Positions 27,535 to 36,015 of a stretch of DNA of 64,000 nt are shown here, one piece after another; within the stretch, counting starts at the first letter, position 1, and every line of letters starts with the position of its first letter. A model generated the notes under the pieces. The model was not told the DNA's origin. It searched no databases and was given only the letters and a program-made list of their open reading frames with translations. This DNA is from Haloarchaeobius litoreus (GTDB taxonomy: Archaea > Halobacteriota > Halobacteria > Halobacteriales > Natrialbaceae). The stretch spans positions 806,001-870,000 of the forward strand of contig NZ_JANHJR010000002.1 in NCBI RefSeq assembly GCF_024495425.1, read 5' to 3'. Both the position numbers and the translations under genes were made by a program.

Positions 27535-28587
27535 TCACAGCGTGTAGTCGTGCGTGCCGTCCTCGCTTGCGAGGAACGCGGCGGTGAGGTCGATGGCCCC
27601 CGAGATGTCGTCGGCGTGGGCGACCTCGGTGGGCGTGTGGAGGTACCGCGTCGGGATGGAGACCGCACCGACGGGTACCGATCCTTGTGCGCGCTGGAGG
27701 CCGCCGGTGTCCGTGCCGCCCGTGGGGAGCACCTCGAACTGGTGGTCGATGTCCTCGCGCTCGGCAACCTCGCGCAGCCGACGGTGGACCTTCCGGTTCG
27801 TGATGACCGAGGAGTCCTTGAGCTTGATGGCCGCGCCCTCGCCGAGGTCGGTCACGTGGTCGTACTCGTCGAAGTCGCTGAGGTCGTTCGCGACGGTTGT
27901 GTCGAGCGCCAGCGCCAGGTCGGGGTCGAGGTCGCTGCCGATGGTCTGTGCGCCGCGGAGGCCGACCTCCTCCTGCACGGTGGCGACGAGGTGGATGGTG
28001 GCAGTCGGGTCGTCGACGCGCCGGGCAAGCTCCAGGAGGGCGAACACGGAGACGCGGTTGTCGATGGACTTCCCGGAGATGCAGACGCCGAGCGGTTCGG
28101 TGCGCTGGTCCACGGTGACCAGGTCGCCGACGTCGATGCGCTCTTCGACCTCGTCCTTCGGGAGGCCGACGTCCACCCGCACGTCGTGGACCTCGCGCTC
28201 GTCGTCGTCCTCGCTGCCGCCGGTGTGGGGCGGGACGGAGCCGATGACGCCGGGGAGCTTCCCTTGTTCGGTCTGGACGACGACACGCTGTGCGCGCAGC
28301 ACCTCGGGGTCCCAGCCGCCGAGGGCGTCGATGGCGACGAACCCCTTCTCGTCGACCCGGCGCACCATGAAGCCGATCTCGTCCATGTGCGCGGCGACGA
28401 CGACCTCGTGGTCGGTCTCGCCTTCGACGGTGCCGACGACGTTGCCCATCGCGTCGCTCTCGAGGCGGTCGACCTCGTCCTCGAGCTCCCGCCGGACGAT
28501 GTCGCGGACGTTGCCCTCGTATCCGGGCGGGCCGTGGGTCTCGGTGAGCTCGACGAGGAGGTCGTAGTCGAAGTCGTACGGATCCAT
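27535..28587 (-). CDS. M42 family metallopeptidase (aminopeptidase/endoglucanase-like)
   Basis: This 350-residue enzyme is of the FrvX/tetrahedral aminopeptidase type. Its dinuclear metal ligands can be read as H in AAHMDEIG, D in SIDNRVS, E in VQEEVGL, D in LALDTT and H in YLHTPTEVAH. It probably trims short peptides in the cytoplasm. Its start at 28587 gives the usual family beginning. The halocyanin gene begins 44 bp downstream, but co-transcription is uncertain. Confidence 0.88.
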   Translation of the reverse strand: MDPYDFDYDLLVELTETHGPPGYEGNVRDIVRRELEDEVDRLESDAMGNVVGTVEGETDHEVVVAAHMDEIGFMVRRVDEKGFVAIDALGGWDPEVLRAQRVVVQTEQGKLPGVIGSVPPHTGGSEDDDEREVHDVRVDVGLPKDEVEERIDVGDLVTVDQRTEPLGVCISGKSIDNRVSVFALLELARRVDDPTATIHLVATVQEEVGLRGAQTIGSDLDPDLALALDTTVANDLSDFDEYDHVTDLGEGAAIKLKDSSVITNRKVHRRLREVAEREDIDHQFEVLPTGGTDTGGLQRAQGSVPVGAVSIPTRYLHTPTEVAHADDISGAIDLTAAFLASEDGTHDYTL

Positions 28588-28659
28588 GTCACGGAGTCGC
28601 GCCCCCGCGGACAAAAGCGAGTCGGAAGCGGTCGGAGGCGTCGGTATCAGTCCGGCGGG

Positions 28660-29601
28660 TCAGCGGCGAAGTCGGGCGAGCTGGCCGCCGGAGAGCCGGT
28701 GGAGCAGGTCGCGTTTGATCAGGGCGAACCCGGCGAAGATGACGACGAAGCCGAGCAGCGTGGTCCCGTCGACGACGCTCCCGAGGACGAACCAGGCGAC
28801 GACGGTCGCGACGACGGGTTCGAGGTAGCCGACGAGGTTGAGTTCCGTGGGGCCGAGCCGTTCCAGCAGCTCGAAGTAGAGGAGGAAGGCGACGACGCCG
28901 GAGGCGAGCGTGAGGTAGGCGAGCGACGCGATCGCGGTTCCTGTCCACTCGATGGCCAGCACGGACTCACCGCGGGCCAGGCTGCCGACGTGGAGGATGG
29001 CTGCACCGAGGAGCATCGCCCACGCCTGCTTCGTCTGCACTGGCAGTCCGGTGTCGAGGGGTCGAGTCAACACCGAGCCGAGGGCGAAGCTCGTCCCGGC
29101 GCAGAACACGAGGAGCACGCCGACGAGGCTGGACGAGAGCGCGGTTCCGGGCTCGGGCTGGACCACGACGACGACGCCCGCGATGCCGACGAGGAAGCCG
29201 ACCGCGCCGAGCGGCTGGAGTGGGTCGTCGACCGCCAGCGCGCTCCCGAAGCCCGCGGTGAGGATGGGCGAGAGGCTGATGACGACGGCGGCGACCGCGC
29301 CGGAGACGTGCTGTTCGCCGAGGTAGAGCAGCGCGTGGTAGGCAGCGAAGACGAACAGTGCGGTGACGCCGGTCTGGAGCCACTCCGCCCGGCCGCGTGG
29401 CCGCCAGCGGTCGACCGAGTGCAGCGCGTACGCGAGCACGAGCACGCCGGCCACGTCGTACCGGAGCGCGGCGAACAGCAGCGGTGGGAAGTGGTGGAGG
29501 CCGATCTCGATGGCGACGAACGACGCACCCCAGAGAGTGGCCAGCAGTACGAACAGACCGCTCGTATCTGGGACTGCGTTCGACCGAATCGATTCTATCA
29601 T
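28660..29601 (-). CDS. DMT superfamily (EamA) transporter
   Basis: This 313-residue protein has ten predicted helices arranged as two EamA repeats. Each repeat holds the conserved small-residue-rich stretch (for example EQHVSGAVAAVVISLSPILTA and LLERLGPTELNLVGYLEPVVATV). DMT carriers export amino acids or other metabolites. The divergent lrp gene next to it makes amino acid export plausible but unproved. A leaderless start fits the AATAAAAAT element at 29625-29633. Confidence 0.85.
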   Translation of the reverse strand: MIESIRSNAVPDTSGLFVLLATLWGASFVAIEIGLHHFPPLLFAALRYDVAGVLVLAYALHSVDRWRPRGRAEWLQTGVTALFVFAAYHALLYLGEQHVSGAVAAVVISLSPILTAGFGSALAVDDPLQPLGAVGFLVGIAGVVVVVQPEPGTALSSSLVGVLLVFCAGTSFALGSVLTRPLDTGLPVQTKQAWAMLLGAAILHVGSLARGESVLAIEWTGTAIASLAYLTLASGVVAFLLYFELLERLGPTELNLVGYLEPVVATVVAWFVLGSVVDGTTLLGFVVIFAGFALIKRDLLHRLSGGQLARLRR

Positions 29602-29781
29602 GGTGGAATCTGCAACTGCGGTCGAATAAAAATGAATCGGACTGTCCGCTTCGCAACGCCAAAATTGTTGTACGATTCTTGGAGAAGTCGAATTTGAACC
29701 GAATCAGATAGAATCTATAGAAGATATGTACTACTTCTCGGTATGCCAAAGCTTCTTTAGCACGGCGTCGGACGGCCAACC
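29602..29781. promoter_or_regulatory. AT-rich divergent control region between the DMT exporter and lrp
   Basis: This 180-bp spacer is clearly more AT-rich than the rest of the window. It contains back-to-back TATA elements: AATAAAAAT (29625-29633) for the exporter and CTTCTTTA (29752-29759) for lrp. Between them are A/T-rich half-sites such as GATAGAATCTATAG near 29708, a partial palindrome that would suit an Lrp-family operator. Confidence 0.5.
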
Positions 29782-30267
29782 ATGGACGAGCGCGACATCA
29801 GGCTCCTGAAGGCGATCGCCGAGCACGGGACGGGGAGTCCGGACAGGCTCCACGAGGAGACCGGCATCCCCGTGTCGACCATCCACTACCGGCTGAACAA
29901 CCTGCGGGAGGACGGTATCGTCGAGAACGACCTCTACGACATCGACCTGGACGAGTTCGGGCTGAGCGTCACCGTCATCGTCGAGGTGCTCGCGGACTAC
30001 AGCGGCACCCACGGCGACGTGGCCGAGGGCATCCGCAACATCGAGGGCGTGACGCAGGTGTTCTCGACGATGGGCGAGACGGACTTCATCGCCATCGCGC
30101 GCGTCGGCGACGCCGACATGGTCGGCGACCTCATCCGGTCGTTCGAGGAGGTGCCGGAGATCGAGCGGACGAACTCGACGTACGTCATCGACACGCTCTG
30201 GGACGACTCGCGCGGGCTGAACAGCTACAGCATGGAGACGCTGCTCGCCGAGTTCACGGACGACTGA
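29782..30267 (+). CDS. lrp: Lrp/AsnC family transcriptional regulator
   Basis: This 161-residue regulator has an N-terminal helix-turn-helix (DERDIRLLKAIAEHGTGSP, then IPVSTIHYRLNNLREDGIV, residues 2-47). The C-terminal ligand-sensing RAM domain of about 80 residues contains VTQVFSTMGETDFIAIA. Such proteins form dimers or octamers and respond to amino acids. It is divergent from the DMT transporter, its most likely target along with itself. Confidence 0.88.
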   Translation: MDERDIRLLKAIAEHGTGSPDRLHEETGIPVSTIHYRLNNLREDGIVENDLYDIDLDEFGLSVTVIVEVLADYSGTHGDVAEGIRNIEGVTQVFSTMGETDFIAIARVGDADMVGDLIRSFEEVPEIERTNSTYVIDTLWDDSRGLNSYSMETLLAEFTDD

Positions 30268-30279
30268 GAAGGGCGGGAG

Positions 30280-31344
30280 TCAGTGGCCGACCTGCGGGTC
30301 CTCGGGGAGGTGCCGGCGCTGCTCGCGCAGATGGGCGGGCATCTCCTCGTAGACGTGTTCGAACATCTCCTCGGGCTCGTAACCCGTGTGGTCCTCCGCC
30401 GCCTCGACGGCGCGGGCGACCTCCTCGGTGGCCCACTGCTCGACGGCCTCCTGGTCCTCCTCGGCCCAGCCGAACTCCTCCTCCAGATAGGTCCGTGACC
30501 GGTCGAGCGGGTCCTCCTGGAGCCAGTCGGCGGCGTCGTCCTCATCGCGGTAGACCGACGGGTCGTCCGTCGTCGTGTGCGCGCCGCGGCGGTAGGTGAC
30601 GGCCTCGATGAGCGTCGGCCCGCCGCCGTTCTTGGCCTTCTCCAGGGCCTCGCTCACGACGTCGTGGACGGCGAACACGTCGTTGCCGTCGACGCGGACG
30701 CCCTCGAAGCCGTACGCCTGGGCCTTCTGGGCGATGGTCGCGCTCGCGGTCTGGCGCTCCCGGGGCACCGAGATCGCGTAGCCGTTGTTCTGGCAGAAGA
30801 AGACCGTCGGCGTCTGGAAGACGCCGGCGAAGTTCATCCCCTCGTGGAAGTCGCCCTCGGAGGTCGCGCCGTCGCCGAAGGAGACCAGCGAGGCGACCTC
30901 GTCGCCCTTGTACTTCGCCGCCATGCCGACGCCGACGGCGTGGGGCAGCTGCGTGGCGATGGGGATCGCGCTGGTGAACGTCGTCAGGTCGTCGCCGTCC
31001 TCGCGGTCGACGTACTGGCCGTCGCCGAGGAGATGGAGGAGGACCTCCCGCAGGTCGATACCGCGCTCGACGAACATCGCGTGGTCCCGGTAGGTGGGGA
31101 ACAGGTAGTCGGAGCCGGCCATGGCGGCGGCTGCGCCGACCTGGGCCGCCTCCTGCCCGCGCATCGGCGCGTAGGTGCCGATGCGACCCTGACGGTGGAG
31201 GCTGATCGCCTTCTCGTCGAATGTCCGTGCGAGCACCATGGACTCGTAGAGCGCTTTCGCGTCGCTCTCACCGAGCTGGCGGTCTCCGACGGCGGAGCCA
31301 CCCGGCGACATCACACGGACCAGGTTTTCAGCCTCACTTGACAT
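30280..31344 (-). CDS. pdhA: Thiamine-diphosphate-dependent 2-oxoacid dehydrogenase E1 alpha subunit
   Basis: This 354-residue protein is an E1-alpha of the pyruvate/branched-chain 2-oxoacid dehydrogenase family. The ThDP motif runs from GDGATSEGD at residue 157 to NN at 186-187. The gene lies alone, with no E1 beta, E2 or E3 gene nearby, so its partner must be encoded elsewhere. An AGGTGA ribosome-binding site and a TATA-like ATTACGTATA upstream indicate a short leader. Confidence 0.85.
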   Translation of the reverse strand: MSSEAENLVRVMSPGGSAVGDRQLGESDAKALYESMVLARTFDEKAISLHRQGRIGTYAPMRGQEAAQVGAAAAMAGSDYLFPTYRDHAMFVERGIDLREVLLHLLGDGQYVDREDGDDLTTFTSAIPIATQLPHAVGVGMAAKYKGDEVASLVSFGDGATSEGDFHEGMNFAGVFQTPTVFFCQNNGYAISVPRERQTASATIAQKAQAYGFEGVRVDGNDVFAVHDVVSEALEKAKNGGGPTLIEAVTYRRGAHTTTDDPSVYRDEDDAADWLQEDPLDRSRTYLEEEFGWAEEDQEAVEQWATEEVARAVEAAEDHTGYEPEEMFEHVYEEMPAHLREQRRHLPEDPQVGH

Positions 31345-31555
31345 TGGGGTTCACCTGAGAGTCTATCGGACAATCGGGCCTATACGTAATAAAACATCGC
31401 CTCGGGCGCGTTTCGATGTGGAATTTATTGCCATATTTATATGCTATCCGGCTCTTGGTCAGAATTCCTCGGTGAACGCCGGCGGTAATCTGACGATTCG
31501 TAACTCGTGCGTCGGAGTCACAACCCTTACGCGGGGGCGCATCGAGGGGGGGGAC
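31345..31555. promoter_or_regulatory. Divergent control region between E1 alpha and the M28 peptidase
   Basis: The spacer is AT-rich around 31375-31445. A gapped inverted repeat ACATCG-N14-CGATGT (31394-31399 and 31414-31419) lies between the two TATA-like runs. It may be an operator for one or both divergent genes. Confidence 0.4.
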
Positions 31556-32881
31556 ATGAGCAACTGGATCGGTCGCACCTTCACGAGCGACGCCGGGTGG
31601 GACCACCTCGAGACGCTGGTCGACATCGGCAACCGCATGGCCGGCAGCGATGGCGAACGCGCCGCGGCGGCGGCCACGCGGGACGCGCTCGCCGAGGTGG
31701 GCGCGCGCGACGCGCACCTCGACGAGTTCGAGATACAGGGCTGGGAGCGTGGCGACAGCGAACTCAGGGCCGACGACGCCACCTACGCCGATGCCCACGA
31801 GTGCATCGCGCTGCCGCGCAGTCCCGCCGACGAGGTCACCGGGACTCTCGTCGACCTCGGCTACGGCCTCCCGTCGGAGTTCGAGGAGACTGATTGCGAG
31901 GGAAAGATAGTCGTCGCCCGCAGCGACGTGCCCGACCACTACGACCGCTACCTCCACCGACGCGAGAAGTACTACCACGCCGTCGAGGCCGGGGCGGCCG
32001 CGTTCGTCTACCGGAACCACGTCGAGGGCTGCCTCCCCCCCACTGGCTCCGTCGGCACCGCGGAGTCCCCGGTCGGCGACATCCCCGCCGTCGGCGTCTC
32101 CGCCGAGACCGGCGCACAGCTGGTCCGCCGACACGAGGGCGACGAACTCGCCGTCTCCGTCGCCGCCGAGACGCCCGAGGCCACCAGCCAGAACGTCCAC
32201 GCCGAACTCGGTCCGGACACCGACGAGGTCGTCTACGTCACCAGCCACGTCGACGCCCACGACATCTCCACCGGCGCGATGGACAACGGCGCGGGCACCG
32301 CCATGGTCGTCGAGCTCGCGCGCATCCTCTCGGACCTCGAAGCCGACCTCGAGACCCGCGTGCGCTTCGTCGCCTTCGGTGCCGAGGAGGTCGGACTCGT
32401 CGGCTCCGCGCACGAGGCCGACCGGGTCGACCTCGACGACGTGAAGGTCGTCGTCAACGCCGACGGCGTCGTCCAGGCGCGCGACCTCGCGCTGTACACC
32501 CACGGCTTCGACGCGCTCGATGACGCCGTCGAGGCGGTCGCCGACCGGTTCGAGCACCCCGTCGAGACGGTTCCGAAGCTCGGCCCCCACAGCGACCACT
32601 GGCCGTTCACCCAGTGGGGCGTCCCCGGCTACCACGCCTACGGCAAGAGCGAGGGCTCGGGCCGCGGCTGGGGCCACACCCACGCGGACACCCTCGACAA
32701 GCTCCAGGTCCGGGACCTCCGCGAGCAGGCCATCCTGCTCGGCGCGCTCACGGTCCACGTCGCGGCCGAGGCCGTCGAGATTCCGCACAAGGAGCCCGAG
32801 GAGATCGCCGAGGCACTCGAAGACGAGGACCTCGCCGAGGGCATGAAGATCACCGGCGACTGGCCCTACGACGACGACTGA
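31556..32881 (+). CDS. M28 family metallopeptidase
   Basis: This 441-residue zinc peptidase has the M28 core. Predicted metal ligands are H in VTSHVDAHD, D in GAMDNGAGTA, the catalytic EE in FGAEEVGL, D in VVNADG and H in GPHSDHWPF. A protease-associated-like insert lies between about residues 85 and 205. No signal peptide is visible from the ATG at 31556, so it appears cytoplasmic. A longer upstream frame from 31418 is AT-rich and not likely to be translated. Confidence 0.85.
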   Translation: MSNWIGRTFTSDAGWDHLETLVDIGNRMAGSDGERAAAAATRDALAEVGARDAHLDEFEIQGWERGDSELRADDATYADAHECIALPRSPADEVTGTLVDLGYGLPSEFEETDCEGKIVVARSDVPDHYDRYLHRREKYYHAVEAGAAAFVYRNHVEGCLPPTGSVGTAESPVGDIPAVGVSAETGAQLVRRHEGDELAVSVAAETPEATSQNVHAELGPDTDEVVYVTSHVDAHDISTGAMDNGAGTAMVVELARILSDLEADLETRVRFVAFGAEEVGLVGSAHEADRVDLDDVKVVVNADGVVQARDLALYTHGFDALDDAVEAVADRFEHPVETVPKLGPHSDHWPFTQWGVPGYHAYGKSEGSGRGWGHTHADTLDKLQVRDLREQAILLGALTVHVAAEAVEIPHKEPEEIAEALEDEDLAEGMKITGDWPYDDD

Positions 32882-32913
32882 GTCGGAACCGGACGTTCGC
32901 CTCGACGGGCAGA

Positions 32914-32932
32914 GTTTACGTTTCTCGTAAAC
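32914..32932. repeat. Perfect inverted repeat GTTTACG-N5-CGTAAAC
   Basis: Two perfect 7-bp arms with a 5-base spacer lie in the 168-bp gap between the M28 stop and the next gene. A looser relative (GTTTA-N7-TAAAC) lies at 51656-51672. It might be a regulatory site or a transcript-end hairpin. Confidence 0.4.
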
Positions 32933-33049
32933 CTCCACGACCGCCGAACACCGGCTGTTCGAATCGCCGACTCAGCAACGCGGGACGAACGGTGGGACGA
33001 CCGGGAGCGAGTTGTAGCCTTTTTGTCGGCGGGGGCGCGAGTACTCAGC

Positions 33050-33808
33050 ATGGAGAGTGCCGCCCGCGACAGCGACGAGCCGCCGACCGTCGGCGTCGTC
33101 GGGACTCAGGAGGACACGGTCGAACGCATCAGGGCCGCCGTCTCGGAGGCGAACGCGGTCCCGCTGGCCGCCGACGCGACTGGTGTCGGTGACGCCGCGT
33201 TCGTCGTCGCGGTCGGCGAGCGGGCGCTCGGCGAGCTCGCTGGCGCGGCGGTCGACGTGCCGGTGCTGGCGGTCGACGTGGGCGAGGGCGTGCGGTCGGT
33301 CGCGACGGCGGACGCGGCCGCGGCCGTCACGACCGTCCTCGAAGACCGGGTCGAACGGACCACGCGCCGGGCGTTCGCGGTTCAGGTCGGCGACGAGCGC
33401 CACGACGCCGTCTTCGACGTGACGCTCGTGACGACCGAGCCGGCACGGATCTCGGAGTACTGCGTGGCGGCCGACGGCGCAGAGGTCGGGCAGTTCCGCG
33501 CCGACGGCGTCGTCGTCGCCACGCCGGCCGGGAGCCACGGCTACGCCCGCGCGGCGGGTGGGCCGGTCGTCGCCGGCACCGCCCCGGTCGCTGCGGTCGT
33601 CCCCATCGCGCCCTTCGCCATCGATACGAACCACTGGGTCGTCTCGAACGAGGCCGTGGTCCTCTCGGTCGAACGCGACGAGGGAAGCGTCTCGCTGCTC
33701 GTCGACGGCCGGACCGTCGGCACGGTCGACCCGGCGGCACCGGTCCGGCTGTCGCCCGGGCACGAACTCGAACTGCTCTGTCCACCCCAGAGCCAGCCAC
33801 CGTGGTAG
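33050..33808 (+). CDS. NAD-kinase-like protein lacking two key motifs
   Basis: The 252-residue protein aligns with ATP-NAD kinases by the strongly conserved segment DGVVVATPAGSHGYARAAGG (residues 152-171) and by overall fold. The N-terminal GGDG phosphate-binding motif is replaced by VVAVGERA (53-60), and the N-(E/D) substrate motif is replaced by VFDVTLV near 121-127. Normal NAD kinase activity therefore seems doubtful. It could be a degenerate paralogue with a regulatory or nucleotide-binding role. A TTTTTGTC element about 30 bp upstream supports the ATG at 33050. Confidence 0.75.
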   Translation: MESAARDSDEPPTVGVVGTQEDTVERIRAAVSEANAVPLAADATGVGDAAFVVAVGERALGELAGAAVDVPVLAVDVGEGVRSVATADAAAAVTTVLEDRVERTTRRAFAVQVGDERHDAVFDVTLVTTEPARISEYCVAADGAEVGQFRADGVVVATPAGSHGYARAAGGPVVAGTAPVAAVVPIAPFAIDTNHWVVSNEAVVLSVERDEGSVSLLVDGRTVGTVDPAAPVRLSPGHELELLCPPQSQPPW

Positions 33809-33853
33809 CCGGCTTTGGAAAAACTCTAATGTCCTACCGTCCGAGGTTGGAGT

Positions 33854-34309
33854 ATGGACCCTAACGTGATGCTCGGCCCGCTCGACCAACTCGGGCGCGA
33901 AGTCGTCGCAGGCGTGTTGGTCATCGAGTTCGTCCTGCTCGGACTCGTCGTCGTCAACATGCTGACCCGTTTCCTCGCGTACCGCCGCAACGTCACCGAG
34001 GCGGAACAGGAGGACGTCGAGTCGCTGAGTCGCCACCCGCTGCACGAGGCGACGAACGTGTTGCTCCTGGCCGGGACGTTCTACTACACCACCTTCGCAC
34101 CCCACGGCGGCATCGTCCTCTCGTTGTTCGTCGTCGGCATGGTCATCGCCGACGTCTTCGAACACGAGGTCCGCAGCGTCGACCTCCGCAAGGACGAGAA
34201 GCTCCGCGCGCCGAAGGGTGCCCTCGGCATCTCGGTGTTCACGCTCGCCTACGCCGGCTTCCAGTCCCTGTTCTTCCTCGTCTCGGACTACTGGGGCGCC
34301 ATCATCTGA
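33854..34309 (+). CDS. Haloarchaeal four-helix membrane protein (DUF7313-like)
   Basis: The 151-residue protein has about four hydrophobic segments (about 20-42, 67-85, 88-105 and 122-145) with an acidic loop between the first two. I recall this type as the haloarchaeal DUF7313 family, with no known function. It converges on the bc-complex gene block and may belong to it by conserved neighbourhood. That is inference. Confidence 0.65.
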   Translation: MDPNVMLGPLDQLGREVVAGVLVIEFVLLGLVVVNMLTRFLAYRRNVTEAEQEDVESLSRHPLHEATNVLLLAGTFYYTTFAPHGGIVLSLFVVGMVIADVFEHEVRSVDLRKDEKLRAPKGALGISVFTLAYAGFQSLFFLVSDYWGAII

Positions 34310-34625
34310 GGCCGTCCCGCGTTCTCCGGCCGTCACCCACACACCCAGCCGCCGGCTCGACGGTCGTTCACCTGGTGTGTTCTCACGGCCACGGCCCACG
34401 TCGTCCGGTTGCTCCCTCGACGGTGGGCAACGCCCACACGGTGTGATTCGAGTGCCGCTCTCGCTCTGATTCGAGTGCCGCTCGCGCTCGCTGTCTGCGC
34501 CGTCCCGGTCCGTCCGTCGCCCGGGGAACGGACTGCAGGAACGGGTCCGAGTGACGACGACGGCAGCAGCACAGCTCCGTGACGATGCGACCGCCGACAG
34601 CAGAAGTCGAACGCAGTTAGTTGAG
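34310..34625. other. 316-bp gene-free spacer between convergent genes
   Basis: No supported ORF is seen. It contains a 23-bp tandem repeat (34445-34490) and several GC-rich stretches, plus a doubled AGTTAGTTG just before the stop of the following gene. It may hold the 3' ends of both convergent transcripts. Confidence 0.5.
34445..34490. repeat. 23-bp tandem repeat (two copies)
   Basis: Two adjacent copies begin with GATTCGAGTGCCGCTC (34445-34460 and 34468-34483) and differ at two of 23 positions. The function is unknown. Confidence 0.5.
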
Positions 34626-34883
34626 TTAGTTGGCGAACCGTGCGCGCGTCTCGCGTGCGAGCGGGAGGATGACCCAGAACGTCAGCGCACCCAGGATCAT
34701 GAACCAGAAGAGGCCCTCCTTGACGATGAGGGCGATCGCCTCCAGTGCGCTCGGGTCCGTCGGGTCCGGACCGAGCAGCTGGGTGTCCTCGAAGCCGGGG
34801 GTGTTGTACCAGCCGGCGAGCACCATCCAGATGAGGCCGGAGGCCGTCGCGATGGCCAGGCCCTTCATGAATTCGTCAGCCAT
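34626..34883 (-). CDS. Small two-helix membrane protein of the bc-complex block (DUF7314-like)
   Basis: The 85-residue protein has two hydrophobic segments, near 10-25 and 52-72, separated by an acidic loop. It overlaps the end of the previous gene by 8 nt and is the last gene in a run that includes cytochrome b and the Rieske protein. This suggests an accessory subunit. I recall the DUF7314 label but know of no functional study. Confidence 0.65.
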   Translation of the reverse strand: MADEFMKGLAIATASGLIWMVLAGWYNTPGFEDTQLLGPDPTDPSALEAIALIVKEGLFWFMILGALTFWVILPLARETRARFAN

Positions 34884-35226
34884 TGTCGGATTCTTCGTCG
34901 GTGTCGTCTTTAGACTTTCCCATTCCCGCGGTCCGGAAGCGCGTCGAGAACGCGTAGATGGCGGCCCCGGCGACGATGAGCCCGAGCCCGAGCAGTGCGA
35001 GCAGCAGGTTCACCTCCGAGAGCGCCGCGCTCGCGTTGTTCGTCGCGGTGTCGAGCACCACGAACCCGAGGATGACGCCGGTCATCGCGAGCATCGTCGC
35101 GAACACCGTGACCGTCTTGTACAGTCGCATCGGTACCTCGACCTCGCGGCCACGGAAGCCCGACGGGCCGGACGGCTCCTCGGACGCTGGTGAGTCGTGC
35201 GGCTCTCCGGTGTCTGCGTCGTCCAT
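34876..35226 (-). CDS. Small membrane protein of the bc-complex block (DUF7315-like)
   Basis: The 116-residue protein has an acidic N-terminal tail of about 35 residues, two helices (about 37-55 and 70-92) and a charged C-terminus. The ATG at 35226 lies 17 nt after the cytochrome b C-terminal gene stop. The tight spacing and 8-nt overlap downstream place it in the operon. It may be a haloarchaeal-specific subunit or assembly factor. Confidence 0.65.
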   Translation of the reverse strand: MDDADTGEPHDSPASEEPSGPSGFRGREVEVPMRLYKTVTVFATMLAMTGVILGFVVLDTATNNASAALSEVNLLLALLGLGLIVAGAAIYAFSTRFRTAGMGKSKDDTDEESDNG

Positions 35227-35243
35227 GAGAGGAGAGAGTGGTG

Positions 35244-36008
35244 TTATTTCGGGGGCCGGAGACGGTAGTACCGGCGGTTGAGGCTGTACATGTACCCCTC
35301 CTGCATCGCCCGGAACACCGTGTAGGAGATAAGTCCCAGCACGGGCGGGATGAGGAACGTCAGGTCGAACAGCAGGTGCGAATCCATCGGGAGCAGGTTC
35401 TTGACCGACAGCGCGGCGATGGTGAACGCGAAGGCGACACCCATGACGCCGATACCGGCCCAGAACGGCTGCTCGACGGGACGGCGCGCGCTCCCCTTGT
35501 TGAGGAACGGCACCATCGCGATGAAGCCGACGACGACGATGTTCGCGACGACACCGTAGGTACGGTCCGCCATCAGCTTCTCCCCGCCGAGGATGGACAG
35601 CTCGGGGTTGAGGGGGCCGAGCTTCAGCAGACCGAACGACCAGTACAGGTACCAGTCGGGCAGGATGATCGCGGGCGTACTTGACGGGTCCGCCGGCGGG
35701 CCGATGTGCGGCGGGAGCGTGGCCGAGAGGAACAGGATGAGCCCGACGAAGAAGCTCGTCAGGGCGAAGTTCCGGATCATCTCGTGGGGCCACGCCGGGA
35801 AGCCGAGCACGTCACGTTCGACGTAGTCGGACTCCATCCGGAGGTCCTGGTCCTCGCGCCGTGCCCGCTCGAAGTACTCGTAGGTCAGCCGGGAGAGCCC
35901 CTGCGTGCGCTCCTTGCGCTCGCTCCACGTCGGGGTCTCGTCGTCCGGCGCGACGATACCGGTACCGCTGCCGTCTGCGATGGGTTCGGAGTCGTTGTCT
36001 TCTGGCAT
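35244..36008 (-). CDS. petD: Cytochrome b C-terminal domain subunit (PetD/subunit IV-like)
   Basis: The 254-residue protein has an acidic N-terminal extension of about 70 residues. The quinol-site motif PDWY is at residues 117-120, in place of the common PEWY. About four helices follow. It supplies the Qo-side half of a split cytochrome b, and no heme ligands are expected in this half. The D-for-E change is known from low-potential menaquinol-using complexes and would fit the menaquinone of haloarchaea. Confidence 0.85.
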   Translation of the reverse strand: MPEDNDSEPIADGSGTGIVAPDDETPTWSERKERTQGLSRLTYEYFERARREDQDLRMESDYVERDVLGFPAWPHEMIRNFALTSFFVGLILFLSATLPPHIGPPADPSSTPAIILPDWYLYWSFGLLKLGPLNPELSILGGEKLMADRTYGVVANIVVVGFIAMVPFLNKGSARRPVEQPFWAGIGVMGVAFAFTIAALSVKNLLPMDSHLLFDLTFLIPPVLGLISYTVFRAMQEGYMYSLNRRYYRLRPPK

Positions 36009-36015
36009 GGTTCTA

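Noticed and set aside
31418-31555. N-terminal extension of the M28 peptidase
   Set aside because: The stretch is AT-rich promoter DNA with TATA-like runs. The family start fits the ATG at 31556.
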